A stretch of DNA of 64,000 nt from Sulfuricurvum kujiense DSM 16994 (GTDB lineage: Bacteria; Campylobacterota; Campylobacteria; Campylobacterales; Sulfurimonadaceae): positions 1,488,001-1,552,000 of the forward strand of contig NC_014762.1 of the NCBI RefSeq assembly GCF_000183725.1. Direction: 5' to 3'. This document shows, in pieces, positions 56,887-64,000 of this stretch (position 1 is the stretch's first letter; each line of letters begins with the position of its first letter). A program made the position numbers and the translations under genes. The notes beneath the pieces are model-generated. The model ran no database searches. It was not told the origin of the DNA and saw only the letters and a program-made list of their open reading frames with translations.

Positions 56887-59082
56887 TTAGGCATCATACT
56901 CCGCAACCAATTCGGAACGTGTCAGCCGGAGCCGCTCAGCCAAGACGGCGGCAAGTGCGTGCATAAATCCGTAAGCCGCTTTTTTATGGAGCTTTTTGAA
57001 CACGTCAAATGCTTCTCTTGTAATACAGTATAACTCAGTATCGCTTCCCGCAATCGTATCGGTATAGTGCGGGACTCCCTCCAAAAAGGAAAATTCGCCG
57101 AAAAAATTATTTTGTCCCAGCGTACTGAGATGGATACTTTTGCCTCCCGGAGTAGGGAGCATTACCCTCACCAGACCGCGTCGGATCAAAAATATTTCGC
57201 CGTTCCCTTCCCCTTCGGAATAAATCACGTCACCCTTTTTAACAAACCGGCTTTCGACAAGACCGTTTATCTCTTCCAATGTCTCATCCCGCCGCCCTTT
57301 AAAAAGGTCGAAATCGTGCAGTTCTAAAAGGTTCTCCCCTTTTTCTCCCAACGAAAATTCTTTTATTATTTTATTCTCCGCCCACTCAATCGCATCATCC
57401 AAATCGTTAAACACTTTGATCGGACTCAAGTGTTTGAGCAATCCGACCTGATTGAAATAGCTCTCTAAATCATCTCCCGTCGGAAGCTTATGCGGCAGTC
57501 GGCACAAAATCAAATATCCGTCCCGTTCATGGAGGATATCTTTGATCTGCAACAGGATATGCGCCGCCGTCAGATCGACCGTCTGTACCCGTTTCATATC
57601 CATGATGATGTATTTTTTGTGCTGAAGGTCATCTTGCAGCATCGTGTAAAGCTGATTGGCCGTTCCGAAAAAGAGACTTCCGTGCAATTCATACACAGAA
57701 AAATTCCCCCCTTTCTCAACCAGAATAGTTTCCTCTTCCCGACTGCGGATGATTCTGCTTCTCGCTTCGCTGCCGTCAATATGGCGGTACACGACCGAAG
57801 CACCGATTTGCTGAAAAATATAGAGGACAATTGCCAAAACAAGCCCCACCCCCGATGCGGCGATCAAGCTTACCGTAAGGGCGGTTACGGCAACGGAAGC
57901 GATAATAAAAAAATCGAGTGCCGTCTGGCGCGTTTTCAATAATTTGAAACTGTGTCTGTCGATCATCCGAAAGCCGATAACGATCAAAATACCCGCCAAT
58001 GCCGAAACGGGAATCCACGCGATAAACGATCCCAAAGCGACAAATGCCCCGACCGCCATTACCCCCTCGATCACCCCAGAAAGTCGGGAATTTCCCCCGG
58101 CTGAGAGGTTAACCATGGTTGCCCCCATCGTCCCCGAACCGGGCATTCCGCCGATCAATGCGGAGACGATATTGCCTGAGCCCTGGGCGATCAGCTCTTT
58201 ATTGGAGTTATGATACGAATGGGTCATAGAATCCAGAACAATACAGGTTTTCAGCGTATCGATAGAGAGCAGAGCCGCCAGCGTCAATGCGGGAAAAAGC
58301 AAAAGGCTTATATCATCCCACTGAAGAAGGAACAATTCTTCAAAACGCCCCGTAAACATCTGAAGATAATCTATCCCTCCGCTTCCTCCGAGTTCACCGA
58401 CGACAAACGGGTTATTGGGCTGATAAAGGCTCGGATCAACAAGCCCCAGAAGAAAATACGCCGCCATCCCGACGAACAATGCGGTAATAACCGCCGGAAT
58501 AATCCGGAACATTTTATCGGCATACAGCATGACTATAATCGTGACCGTCCCCACTGCGATACTCTGCCATTGCCAGCCGTTTATAATCTGAAACGAATGC
58601 CAAAAGTGCGTCCCCTGCGGGAGTCCTAAAAAAATCGGCGACTGTGCCGCGATAATGTAAAGCCCGACACCGGTGAGATATCCGCTGACGACCGGGAACG
58701 GCATGTATTTGATCAAACGTCCCAGCCCGATGAGACCGAAAAGTACCTGAAATCCGCCCGACAATAAAGCGACCACCATGAGCATGACAAACAGCAAATC
58801 GGGTCCGAAGTCCTGTGAAACGTATTGCAACGCGAATGCTGACAATACGGCAGCTGCCGGAGCGCTCGGTGCGGAGATAAGCCGATCCGCTCCCCCCATC
58901 ATAGCTGCAACGATTCCGACTGCCGCCACCCCTAAAATACCGGCCAATGCACCGTATGCGCTGTATTGACCTCCTATCACTGCATAGATCGTTACCCCAA
59001 ATGCGATAGCCGAGGGCAATGCAACCAGCATCGCTGCCGTACCGCCCCAAAAATCACCCGAAAAATTAGCTGTTTTCAACAT
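56887..59082 (-). CDS. SulP anion transporter with STAS and cyclic-nucleotide-binding domains
   Basis: 731 residues. About 10-12 membrane helices (15-430) of the SLC26A/SulP family, a STAS domain (about 455-565, VYELHGSLFFGTANQ and MDMKRVQTVDLTAAHIL) and a C-terminal CNBD (about 605-720, GDVIYSEGEGNGEIFLIRRG ... NFFGEFSFLEGVPHY). It probably takes up bicarbonate or sulfate, with the CNBD providing control by a cyclic nucleotide or a similar ligand. Stands alone; divergent from the EamA exporter. Confidence 0.9.
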   Translation of the reverse strand: MLKTANFSGDFWGGTAAMLVALPSAIAFGVTIYAVIGGQYSAYGALAGILGVAAVGIVAAMMGGADRLISAPSAPAAAVLSAFALQYVSQDFGPDLLFVMLMVVALLSGGFQVLFGLIGLGRLIKYMPFPVVSGYLTGVGLYIIAAQSPIFLGLPQGTHFWHSFQIINGWQWQSIAVGTVTIIVMLYADKMFRIIPAVITALFVGMAAYFLLGLVDPSLYQPNNPFVVGELGGSGGIDYLQMFTGRFEELFLLQWDDISLLLFPALTLAALLSIDTLKTCIVLDSMTHSYHNSNKELIAQGSGNIVSALIGGMPGSGTMGATMVNLSAGGNSRLSGVIEGVMAVGAFVALGSFIAWIPVSALAGILIVIGFRMIDRHSFKLLKTRQTALDFFIIASVAVTALTVSLIAASGVGLVLAIVLYIFQQIGASVVYRHIDGSEARSRIIRSREEETILVEKGGNFSVYELHGSLFFGTANQLYTMLQDDLQHKKYIIMDMKRVQTVDLTAAHILLQIKDILHERDGYLILCRLPHKLPTGDDLESYFNQVGLLKHLSPIKVFNDLDDAIEWAENKIIKEFSLGEKGENLLELHDFDLFKGRRDETLEEINGLVESRFVKKGDVIYSEGEGNGEIFLIRRGLVRVMLPTPGGKSIHLSTLGQNNFFGEFSFLEGVPHYTDTIAGSDTELYCITREAFDVFKKLHKKAAYGFMHALAAVLAERLRLTRSELVAEYDA

Positions 59083-59183
59083 CCTCTAAAACCCTATAAT
59101 CAAATAAATCGTTGCGTTAATTTATTGTATCCTAAAACTATCGGGTTTCATTTCAAATCCCCCTTTTCATGAGGTTCACATGG

Positions 59184-59189
59184 TACAAT
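59184..59189 (+). promoter_or_regulatory. TACAAT -10 box of EamA gene, leaderless
   Basis: TGGTACAAT ends 6 bp before the chosen ATG, so the mRNA would start at the codon itself. It matches the boxes of lolA and aspB. It rules against the in-frame ATG at 59169, which would precede the promoter. Confidence 0.5.
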
Positions 59190-59195
59190 GGCGTT

Positions 59196-60077
59196 ATGAA
59201 TTTAACCTCGTCCGATACCCGCCGCGGCATTTTTTTTATGCTCATCGCATCGTTTCTTTTTTCGCTGATAATGTTATTCGCGAAACTCCTCTCTGCATCC
59301 ATGGGATCGGTTGAAGTGACGTTTTGGCGCAATGTCGTCGGTTTAGCCGTTATCGGCGCGATTACGCTGCGCAAACCGATACGCAACGTCGGCGGCAAGC
59401 CGTTTACGCTGGTATTTCGCGGAGTCATCGGAACGGTAGCTCTTCTCACCTTTTTCTACACGATCAGCGCGACCACCCTCTCCAATGCGATCGTTTATTC
59501 CAAAACCGAGCCGATTTTTACCGCTTTGCTTGCTTTTTTTCTGTTGGGTGAAAAACTCAAACCCTACTCGATCGTTGCGGTTATCATCGGATTTGCGGGG
59601 GTAGCGCTGCTCAGTGGGCTGGAGATGGGGTATCTGCACATTATGGGGCTTTTAACCGGCTTTCTCTCCTCATTGGCCTATACGAGTGTCCGCAGTCTTA
59701 AAACCTATTATGACGAACGTACCGTCGTCCTCTCATTTATGTTTTCGGGGGTGTTTATTCCGATTATTTTGATGATAGTGTCTCAATACGTAACGTCTGA
59801 AATTTTCGCCTTTGCCCTCAGCCCTTTTGTCCTCCCGCATGGAAGCGACTGGCTTTGGATCGCCCTGATGGGTGTCGCCGCCGCATACGGACAGATTTTT
59901 ATGACCCGTGCCTATTTTTACGCTAAAGCCGGGATCGTCAGTACGGCAAGCTATTCGGTCGTCCTCTTTGCCACAATGTTCGGAATAATGTTAGGGGATA
60001 TTTTTCCGACCCCGACGGTAATCGCGGGGGGAATGTTGATTATTGCCAGCGGAATACTCCTCTCTCGGCAAAAATGA
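59196..60077 (+). CDS. EamA/DMT-family transporter
   Basis: About 293 residues with ten membrane helices in two EamA repeats (about 10-140 and 150-285). The Drug/Metabolite Transporter superfamily; substrate unknown (small metabolites or amino acids). The chosen ATG lies 6 bp after a TACAAT box and suggests a leaderless transcript. Stands alone, convergent with a small membrane protein gene. Confidence 0.85.
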   Translation: MNLTSSDTRRGIFFMLIASFLFSLIMLFAKLLSASMGSVEVTFWRNVVGLAVIGAITLRKPIRNVGGKPFTLVFRGVIGTVALLTFFYTISATTLSNAIVYSKTEPIFTALLAFFLLGEKLKPYSIVAVIIGFAGVALLSGLEMGYLHIMGLLTGFLSSLAYTSVRSLKTYYDERTVVLSFMFSGVFIPIILMIVSQYVTSEIFAFALSPFVLPHGSDWLWIALMGVAAAYGQIFMTRAYFYAKAGIVSTASYSVVLFATMFGIMLGDIFPTPTVIAGGMLIIASGILLSRQK

Positions 60078-60081
60078 TTTT

Positions 60082-60366
60082 TTAGAGGTTGATGTGTTTT
60101 GAGATTCGCTCTCCCAACTTTTCCAACGGCGAGTCCAGATCTTTTGAAGAGTTGTTTTTCTCTCCTGCCGTTGTACTTTTATTGCTCTCAGGCTCTATAG
60201 TATTTTTAGGTTCGGTTTCGCTGTCTGCCGCTTGGATTGATTCGTTAGTTTCTGCCGTAGTATTCGTCTCTTTGGTTGTATAGCGCTCAATATAGTTATC
60301 AAACACAAAAGCTTTTGCGATCAGAAATACGATGGCAAAAAGAAACAGATACATAATTTTTCGCAT
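60082..60366 (-). CDS. Small single-span membrane protein with Thr/Ser/Glu tail
   Basis: 94 residues. An N-terminal membrane helix (about 4-22), then a low-complexity Thr/Glu/Ser/Asn region (30-75) and a C-terminal helix (PLEKLGERISKHINL). GAGGGG six bases before the ATG. The topology suggests an inner-membrane protein with a periplasmic tail. Function unknown. It lies beside the receiver-like protein gene, 72 bp downstream on the same strand. Confidence 0.6.
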   Translation of the reverse strand: MRKIMYLFLFAIVFLIAKAFVFDNYIERYTTKETNTTAETNESIQAADSETEPKNTIEPESNKSTTAGEKNNSSKDLDSPLEKLGERISKHINL

Positions 60367-60438
60367 TTTTTCCCCTCTTCGGATGATCGATGCCGCATTT
60401 TACCCTATATTGTTAATCGTTGAATAAACAGGGAAAAT

Positions 60439-61716
60439 TCACTCCATATTGAAAATATCTTCGAATTTATCCACTAAAGACTGCTTTGAAATCCGAGTGC
60501 CGATGATATGGTTGATCGATCCTTGCTGCAGTCGTTCATCATTAATATCGTTCGGACCGTCAACCAGGAGAATCACTGTTACCTCGTCATAATTGGGAAA
60601 ATTTTTCAATACTTTGATCAACGTTTTAAAATCGGACTGATAATCGACAAAAATGTATTTCGGAAGGTTTTTCTTGATCAAATTGATCGCATTTAAGACG
60701 TCTGAGGTACACTGGAGTTCTATTTTTACACTCAATGACGCGAATATACCGGTTAGTCGTTTTGAAGACTCGGCATCGGAGGATAAATACAAGACAGAAA
60801 TTTTTTTGAGGCTTTCAAGATAGGGAAGCAGTTTTATGAGAGTCCGATGCTCATCGGTCAATTTTTCTTCATTCAATGTTTGGAGATAGTAGCGTAAATA
60901 GGTTTGACTCGATATCTCCCCCTGAATAGGCAATTCGGAAAAATATTTGCTGATCATATTGGATTTGCGCGCGTTTTTCCATAAAGAAAAATCGAGCAAA
61001 TAGGCGGCTTTATTCAAAAGAGTAGTGATTTCCTGCTCGAAAACCGCCGCCATGGAGGAAAACTTCTTTGTAAAACTCTCTTCATTTTCGTTGATAATCA
61101 TGTCAAGATAAAGCGTTAATTGGATGTTCTCGTCCTCAAGTCTCCGTTTATTATGGACTGAGTCTACCGACTTCGCCCGTAAAACTTTCAATTGCTTCAT
61201 CAACGGAGCGTATTCTTCGGATTCAATGGAAACATTTTTCATCTCAGATTCTACTTGTTCTAACGATGCATCCGTCGTACGAATCATTATGTCGTACGTG
61301 GCGATACTCTCTTTATTCTCATCACGGCGTTTCTGATATTTCAAAAACACATCGTGGTTATCTAAAAAAAGTTCGAAAAATGCTCTCTTTACGTGAAGGG
61401 CACGAAATTTAAACTGATCGTATATCTGACTTAATTTCAATACGTCGTTACGAATAGGGAAAACAGGCGTATCCGTAAGACTCATATCAATTTCTACTAA
61501 ATTGTTATACGCCGTCATTAAAAAACGTCGAAGCAGCAAAAAATCTATTTCATGCCTTTCGTTCTGATAATCCGAAAACTGGCTGACTCTTGTCCGAAGG
61601 TCTTGGAAATAGCCTTGTATGGCTTCTTCCGTCGTGATGACTTCCGGCAGTGTCTCATCCGAATTGTCAGCCTTTTTTTTAGTATCGGAAAACTCTTCGG
61701 TATTTGAATTTGACAT
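60439..61716 (-). CDS. Coiled-coil protein with C-terminal receiver-like domain
   Basis: About 425 residues, soluble. Acidic N-terminus, a long helical/coiled-coil region (about 30-290) and a C-terminal alpha/beta segment (about 305-420) with KISVLYLSSDAESSKRL, YIFVDYQSDFKTL and VTVILLVDGPND, the layout of a response-regulator receiver with VDYQ at the phospho-acceptor position. The early acidic pair is missing, so it may be a pseudo-receiver. The ATG is preferred over a GTG six bases upstream. I do not recognise a full-length family. Confidence 0.55.
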   Translation of the reverse strand: MSNSNTEEFSDTKKKADNSDETLPEVITTEEAIQGYFQDLRTRVSQFSDYQNERHEIDFLLLRRFLMTAYNNLVEIDMSLTDTPVFPIRNDVLKLSQIYDQFKFRALHVKRAFFELFLDNHDVFLKYQKRRDENKESIATYDIMIRTTDASLEQVESEMKNVSIESEEYAPLMKQLKVLRAKSVDSVHNKRRLEDENIQLTLYLDMIINENEESFTKKFSSMAAVFEQEITTLLNKAAYLLDFSLWKNARKSNMISKYFSELPIQGEISSQTYLRYYLQTLNEEKLTDEHRTLIKLLPYLESLKKISVLYLSSDAESSKRLTGIFASLSVKIELQCTSDVLNAINLIKKNLPKYIFVDYQSDFKTLIKVLKNFPNYDEVTVILLVDGPNDINDERLQQGSINHIIGTRISKQSLVDKFEDIFNME

Positions 61717-61982
61717 GTTCACTCAGCTTATCCCTAATCGGTCCAAAGACATTTTTTTGTCTTCTCGTTCTACTTATTTCTCTTGTATTTTTGCCGATTC
61801 GCAATAGTGTCCGGCACGATGCGTCTTCAGAAAAAAGAGATTGAAATTTAAAAAGCAATTGCGGATGAAATATGATAAACGACAGTCCGCATTTTGCTTC
61901 TTTCTCTATTCGTATCATATACTATCGTATATTGTAATTTTTTTTTAAATGCGTTCTAATTGTTGTTACTAATAAAGATGGA

Positions 61983-62330
61983 TTACGCCGTATGCCGTGC
62001 GATAAGAAGCGAGCCTCGAACCGAAGCTTTGAAGGTTTTCATTTTTTCTTTCGTGATAATCGCCATAGCTCTTTCACGCTCTTTTTTGATCTGTCCGAAT
62101 AGCAGTGTGGAAGGTGTATTTCGCCCCTCACGTATCAGGTCATGGATAGATTCGTCAAACATCGCGCTCTCATACGGAGGAAGCGCATCGTACAATGCCA
62201 TAAACAATGCACGCTGCTCATCATCCATCTTGCACGAGTCGTCCGTAATTTTTAGGGCAACCGTTACCGCACAATCACAGCCGAACTGATCGAGATCTGC
62301 GGCAACTTTTGCAAACGGATCCATCATCAA
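61983..62330 (-). CDS. 115-residue Cys-containing nif-operon protein
   Basis: A soluble helical protein with Cys near 18, 20 and 33 (CDC plus one), no named family recognised. Its start overlaps the stop of the second ferredoxin gene (ATGA), so it is the last gene of ferredoxin-nifX-ferredoxin-this gene. The CDC pattern recalls the CxC motifs of the other small nif-linked proteins. Possible electron-transfer or cofactor-assembly role, by context. Confidence 0.6.
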   Translation of the reverse strand: MMMDPFAKVAADLDQFGCDCAVTVALKITDDSCKMDDEQRALFMALYDALPPYESAMFDESIHDLIREGRNTPSTLLFGQIKKERERAMAIITKEKMKTFKASVRGSLLIARHTA

Positions 62331-62725
62331 CCCACTTCTTCCAATTCTTCAGGCTCTTCCTGGACAAGTTTGCCGATACCGCGTTCAGAGACCGAAATAT
62401 CTTTGCGATATGATTTTTCTTTATAAAGAGGAGATTTAAGCGTCCCATCTTTGCTTACGCCAAGTTTGTACATCTCTTCGTTTCGGAAATGTTCGTCAAA
62501 CTCTGCGGTAAACGGCATATCCCATGTGATACATCCGATGCTCGGGCAGATCGCCGCACATTGAGGATCGTCGTATATTCCGACACACTCGACGCACTTA
62601 TCGGGCTGAACGTAATATTGTTTTTTACCTGTCGGATTGGAGGAATCGTCCACAATCGCATTAACGGGACATTGTTGTAAACACGCATCACACGTGATGC
62701 AGGTATCGTTGATAATGACAGACAT
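62327..62725 (-). CDS. 2[4Fe-4S] ferredoxin, nif-linked (second)
   Basis: 132 residues. Cluster motif 1 is CITCDACLQQCPVNA (C-x2-C-x2-C-x3-C-P); motif 2 is CVECVGIYDDPQCAAICP followed by a further Cys (C-x2-C-x8-C-x3-C-P, SIGC). The C-terminal tail of about 55 residues is acidic. It should carry low-potential electrons to nitrogenase or to NifB-type enzymes. AGGAGA before the ATG. It lies downstream of nifX, with the second structured element between. Confidence 0.88.
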   Translation of the reverse strand: MSVIINDTCITCDACLQQCPVNAIVDDSSNPTGKKQYYVQPDKCVECVGIYDDPQCAAICPSIGCITWDMPFTAEFDEHFRNEEMYKLGVSKDGTLKSPLYKEKSYRKDISVSERGIGKLVQEEPEELEEVG

Positions 62726-62741
62726 TTTATCTCCTAAAAAT

Positions 62742-62838
62742 CTGCCCTAAGAGGGCAATCGTTTCAAAGAGAGATCGCTACGCGAACGGTCCCCTTGTTT
62801 TGTGCCTTAGCGGCAAGCACAGCTATCTGAATTCAGAT
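62742..62838. repeat. Structured intergenic element, copy 2 (nifX-ferredoxin)
   Basis: CTGCCCTAAGAGGGCAA hairpin (62742-62758), GTGCCTTAGCGGCAAGCAC (62802-62820) and a palindrome ATCTGAATTCAGAT (62825-62838) that overlaps the nifX stop. The first two blocks match copy 1 between nifB and nifV, with about 35 bp more between them. Confidence 0.6.
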
Positions 62839-63213
62839 GGCGTTCTCTTTTGACGTGTGGACGATTCTGAGTAACCACGGCGGCGGATTGCCCAGCAACA
62901 GCTCTTGAAGCTTTGTAATCGTCTCATCGATACGATCGTTTTCACCGGATCGAACCGGATAGATTTTCGAAGCCAATACCATTTTAGAAGCGGTCGGCCC
63001 TATCGCAGAGCAATAGAGGATATCCGCCTCTTTAATCGAGCTTATTTTGTAGGCCAGTTTTTCATGCTCATCGGCTATTTCATCTTCCGAACTGTCCAGT
63101 GTTTTTACATATTCGGCACTCTCGGCACTCACTCGATAGAGTTCGAAACTCTTCGACCAGCCGAAATGCTGATTAACCGTTACACCGTCGGTGGAAGCGA
63201 ACGCGATTAGCAT
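62833..63213 (-). CDS. nifX: NifX-type FeMo-cofactor carrier
   Basis: 126 residues. Family signature near the N-terminus FASTDGVTVNQHFGWSKSFELYRV and later ADILYCSAIGPTASKMVLASKIYPVRS; the C-terminal ending (LLLGNPPPWLLRIV) is NifX-like. It holds NifB-co or VK-cluster between NifB and NifEN. AAAGG seven bases before the ATG. It follows the first ferredoxin gene by 11 bp; nifEN, its usual neighbours, are not in the window. Confidence 0.85.
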   Translation of the reverse strand: MLIAFASTDGVTVNQHFGWSKSFELYRVSAESAEYVKTLDSSEDEIADEHEKLAYKISSIKEADILYCSAIGPTASKMVLASKIYPVRSGENDRIDETITKLQELLLGNPPPWLLRIVHTSKENAI

Positions 63214-63224
63214 AGGATGACCTT

Positions 63225-63599
63225 TTAAACCGCTACCGCTTCGTGCGCTTCACGAGCTGCGATTGAAATATCTTCTTTGTAAGTTTGAGGAGATACTTCC
63301 GGTGTCAATACACCGCGTTTTTTCGATTCGCCGATAACATAGTCTGAGCTGTTGACATAATAATCGTTATACTCAGCAGTGTATGGCATATCCCAAACGA
63401 TACATCCTTCCGTAGGACACTCAGCCGCACACGCAGGAACTTCCGCATGACCGACACATTCGATACATTTTTCAGGTTTTACGTAGGTATATTCCCAGTC
63501 ATCACGCGGTGAATCGCCTTCACTTACAATCGCGCTTACCGGACATACCTCGATACAGGCGTCACAGTTAATACATAAATCGGTAATCATTACAGCCAT
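63225..63599 (-). CDS. 2[4Fe-4S] ferredoxin, nif-linked (first)
   Basis: 124 residues from the ATG with AGGAG upstream; a longer frame to 63632 has none. Motif 1 CINCDACIEVCPVSA, motif 2 CIECVGHAEVPACAAECP then TEGC. It is a close paralogue of the second ferredoxin, sharing the WDMP-TAE segment after the clusters. It heads ferredoxin-nifX-ferredoxin-115 aa and carries the nif-type motif 35 bp before the start. It probably donates electrons to NifH. Confidence 0.88.
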   Translation of the reverse strand: MAVMITDLCINCDACIEVCPVSAIVSEGDSPRDDWEYTYVKPEKCIECVGHAEVPACAAECPTEGCIVWDMPYTAEYNDYYVNSSDYVIGESKKRGVLTPEVSPQTYKEDISIAAREAHEAVAV

Positions 63600-63633
63600 A
63601 ATTAGCTCCTTAGTTATTTTAATATAAACCATC

Positions 63634-63651
63634 TATGCATTTTTTGTACGA
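63634..63651 (-). promoter_or_regulatory. nif-type promoter element of the ferredoxin-nifX operon
   Basis: TCGTACAAAAAATGCATA on the minus strand, with GACAATAACG 11 bp upstream. It is one of the two weaker sites, deviating at position 4 (T). Confidence 0.45.
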
Positions 63652-63718
63652 GCATATTTATGACAATAACGTTCGAAGCAACTCATAAGGTGTTATTTTT
63701 AATTAAAAAAAACTATTT

Positions 63719-63736
63719 TTGGAATATTTTTTGCTT
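63719..63736 (+). promoter_or_regulatory. Canonical sigma-54 promoter of the flagellar-type gene
   Basis: TTGGAATATTTTTTGCTT: GG (63721-63722), N10, GC (63733-63734), a full match to the Campylobacterota RpoN consensus. It lies about 30 bp before the ATG of the last gene and is back to back with the ferredoxin operon promoter. Confidence 0.75.
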
Positions 63737-63766
63737 GTTTTTACAAATACAATTTAGGAACGGGCA

Positions 63767-64000
63767 ATGTCTGTCAACAGTGTCGCATCACAGTCGATTT
63801 TTCAAAATACTGCTGCCTCCGTTATCAAACGAACGGATACGGCTTCCGATACCGCCGTAACATCGACAGATGCGATTATTGTATCTGCCGCGAATAACAC
63901 AAATGCAACCGTTTCTACCAAGTGGGGGTTCAAAGTCGATGAGAACGGTTTCTTCGGAAGCGATTTCAACAAAGCGGCGGGGATTCCCGTAAATGTCAAA
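63767..64000 (+). CDS. Partial gene, probable flagellar protein
   Basis: 78 codons visible, running off the right edge. The start is Ser/Thr/Ala-rich and without a signal peptide, as in proteins exported by the flagellar system, followed by WGFKVDENGFFGSDFNKAAGIP. AGGA seven bases before the ATG. The canonical sigma-54 promoter directly upstream supports a rod or hook class gene. I do not recognise the exact family. Confidence 0.5.
   Translation, partial: MSVNSVASQSIFQNTAASVIKRTDTASDTAVTSTDAIIVSAANNTNATVSTKWGFKVDENGFFGSDFNKAAGIPVNVK

Noticed and set aside
61679-61918. 79-codon frame upstream of the receiver-like gene
   Set aside because: Basic, Phe/Arg-rich composition without domain pattern, overlaps the next gene's start; looks like chance.
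61717-61982. Possible RNA gene in the 266-bp interval before the receiver-like gene
   Set aside because: No tRNA cloverleaf, terminator or conserved structure could be seen; only A+T-rich sequence.

Overview
The window reads as chromosomal DNA of a free-living, nitrogen-fixing Campylobacterota (Epsilonproteobacteria), most like the Sulfuricurvum/Sulfurimonas group. This rests on the ilvB-ilvH-lpxD gene order, TACAAT-type promoters without a clear -35 box, a flagellar sigma-54 promoter, many membrane-bound GGDEF/EAL proteins, and a nif set typical of that phylum. The genus is an inference; no rRNA or tRNA gene is present to confirm it.

Layout. 1-0.8 kb: a DHC/SHP cytochrome c pair. 1-5 kb: a YjfB-like motility protein and a lipoprotein solute-binding protein coupled to a GGDEF-EAL protein. 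4.9-10 kb: secA with a Lol-type permease whose 3' end is present twice around a small inserted gene, and divergent lolA. 10-14.6 kb: a TonB receptor/YfiR-like/YfiN-like c-di-GMP operon behind a 25-bp tandem repeat. 14.7-20 kb: aspartate aminotransferase and ilvB-ilvH-lpxD. 20-23 kb: a CheA-like kinase, CheX-like and CheY-like trio. 23-64 kb: a dispersed nitrogen-fixation region: nifHDK, nifB-nifV, nifX, nifS, two ferredoxins, a Rop-like protein, several small Cys-containing proteins, and an operon of a NifX-like protein, a Cys-less thiol-peroxidase-like protein, a SIR2-like protein, ClpP and ClpX. Interleaved are c-di-GMP genes, an OprD-type porin, a GlnRS-YqeY fusion, an MNT gene with a remnant partner, a HEPN-like gene, pirin, a SulP-STAS-CNBD transporter and an EamA exporter. 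nifE and nifN are not in the window.

The main new observation is a shared promoter-like element, [T/A/C][A/C]G[A/T]A[C/T][A/G]-N5-TGCA. It lies in the correct orientation about 20-80 bp before eight operon heads: nifH, nifB, nifS, the nifX-ferredoxin operon, the NifX-like gene, the SIR2-like-clpP-clpX operon, the Rop-like operon and a tandem pair of small Cys proteins. Its spacing is that of a sigma-54 promoter (GG-N10-GC), but the first G of the -24 element is A or C at all eight sites. The motif ties a dedicated ClpXP pair, a pseudo-SIR2 protein and several unnamed small proteins to nitrogen fixation.

Nine GGDEF/EAL-type proteins occur in 64 kb, five of them between nif genes (26.1-55.2 kb), including one degenerate GGDEF protein that keeps only the c-di-GMP-binding I-site. 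Regulation of surface or motile behaviour is therefore interleaved with nitrogen fixation in this chromosome segment.
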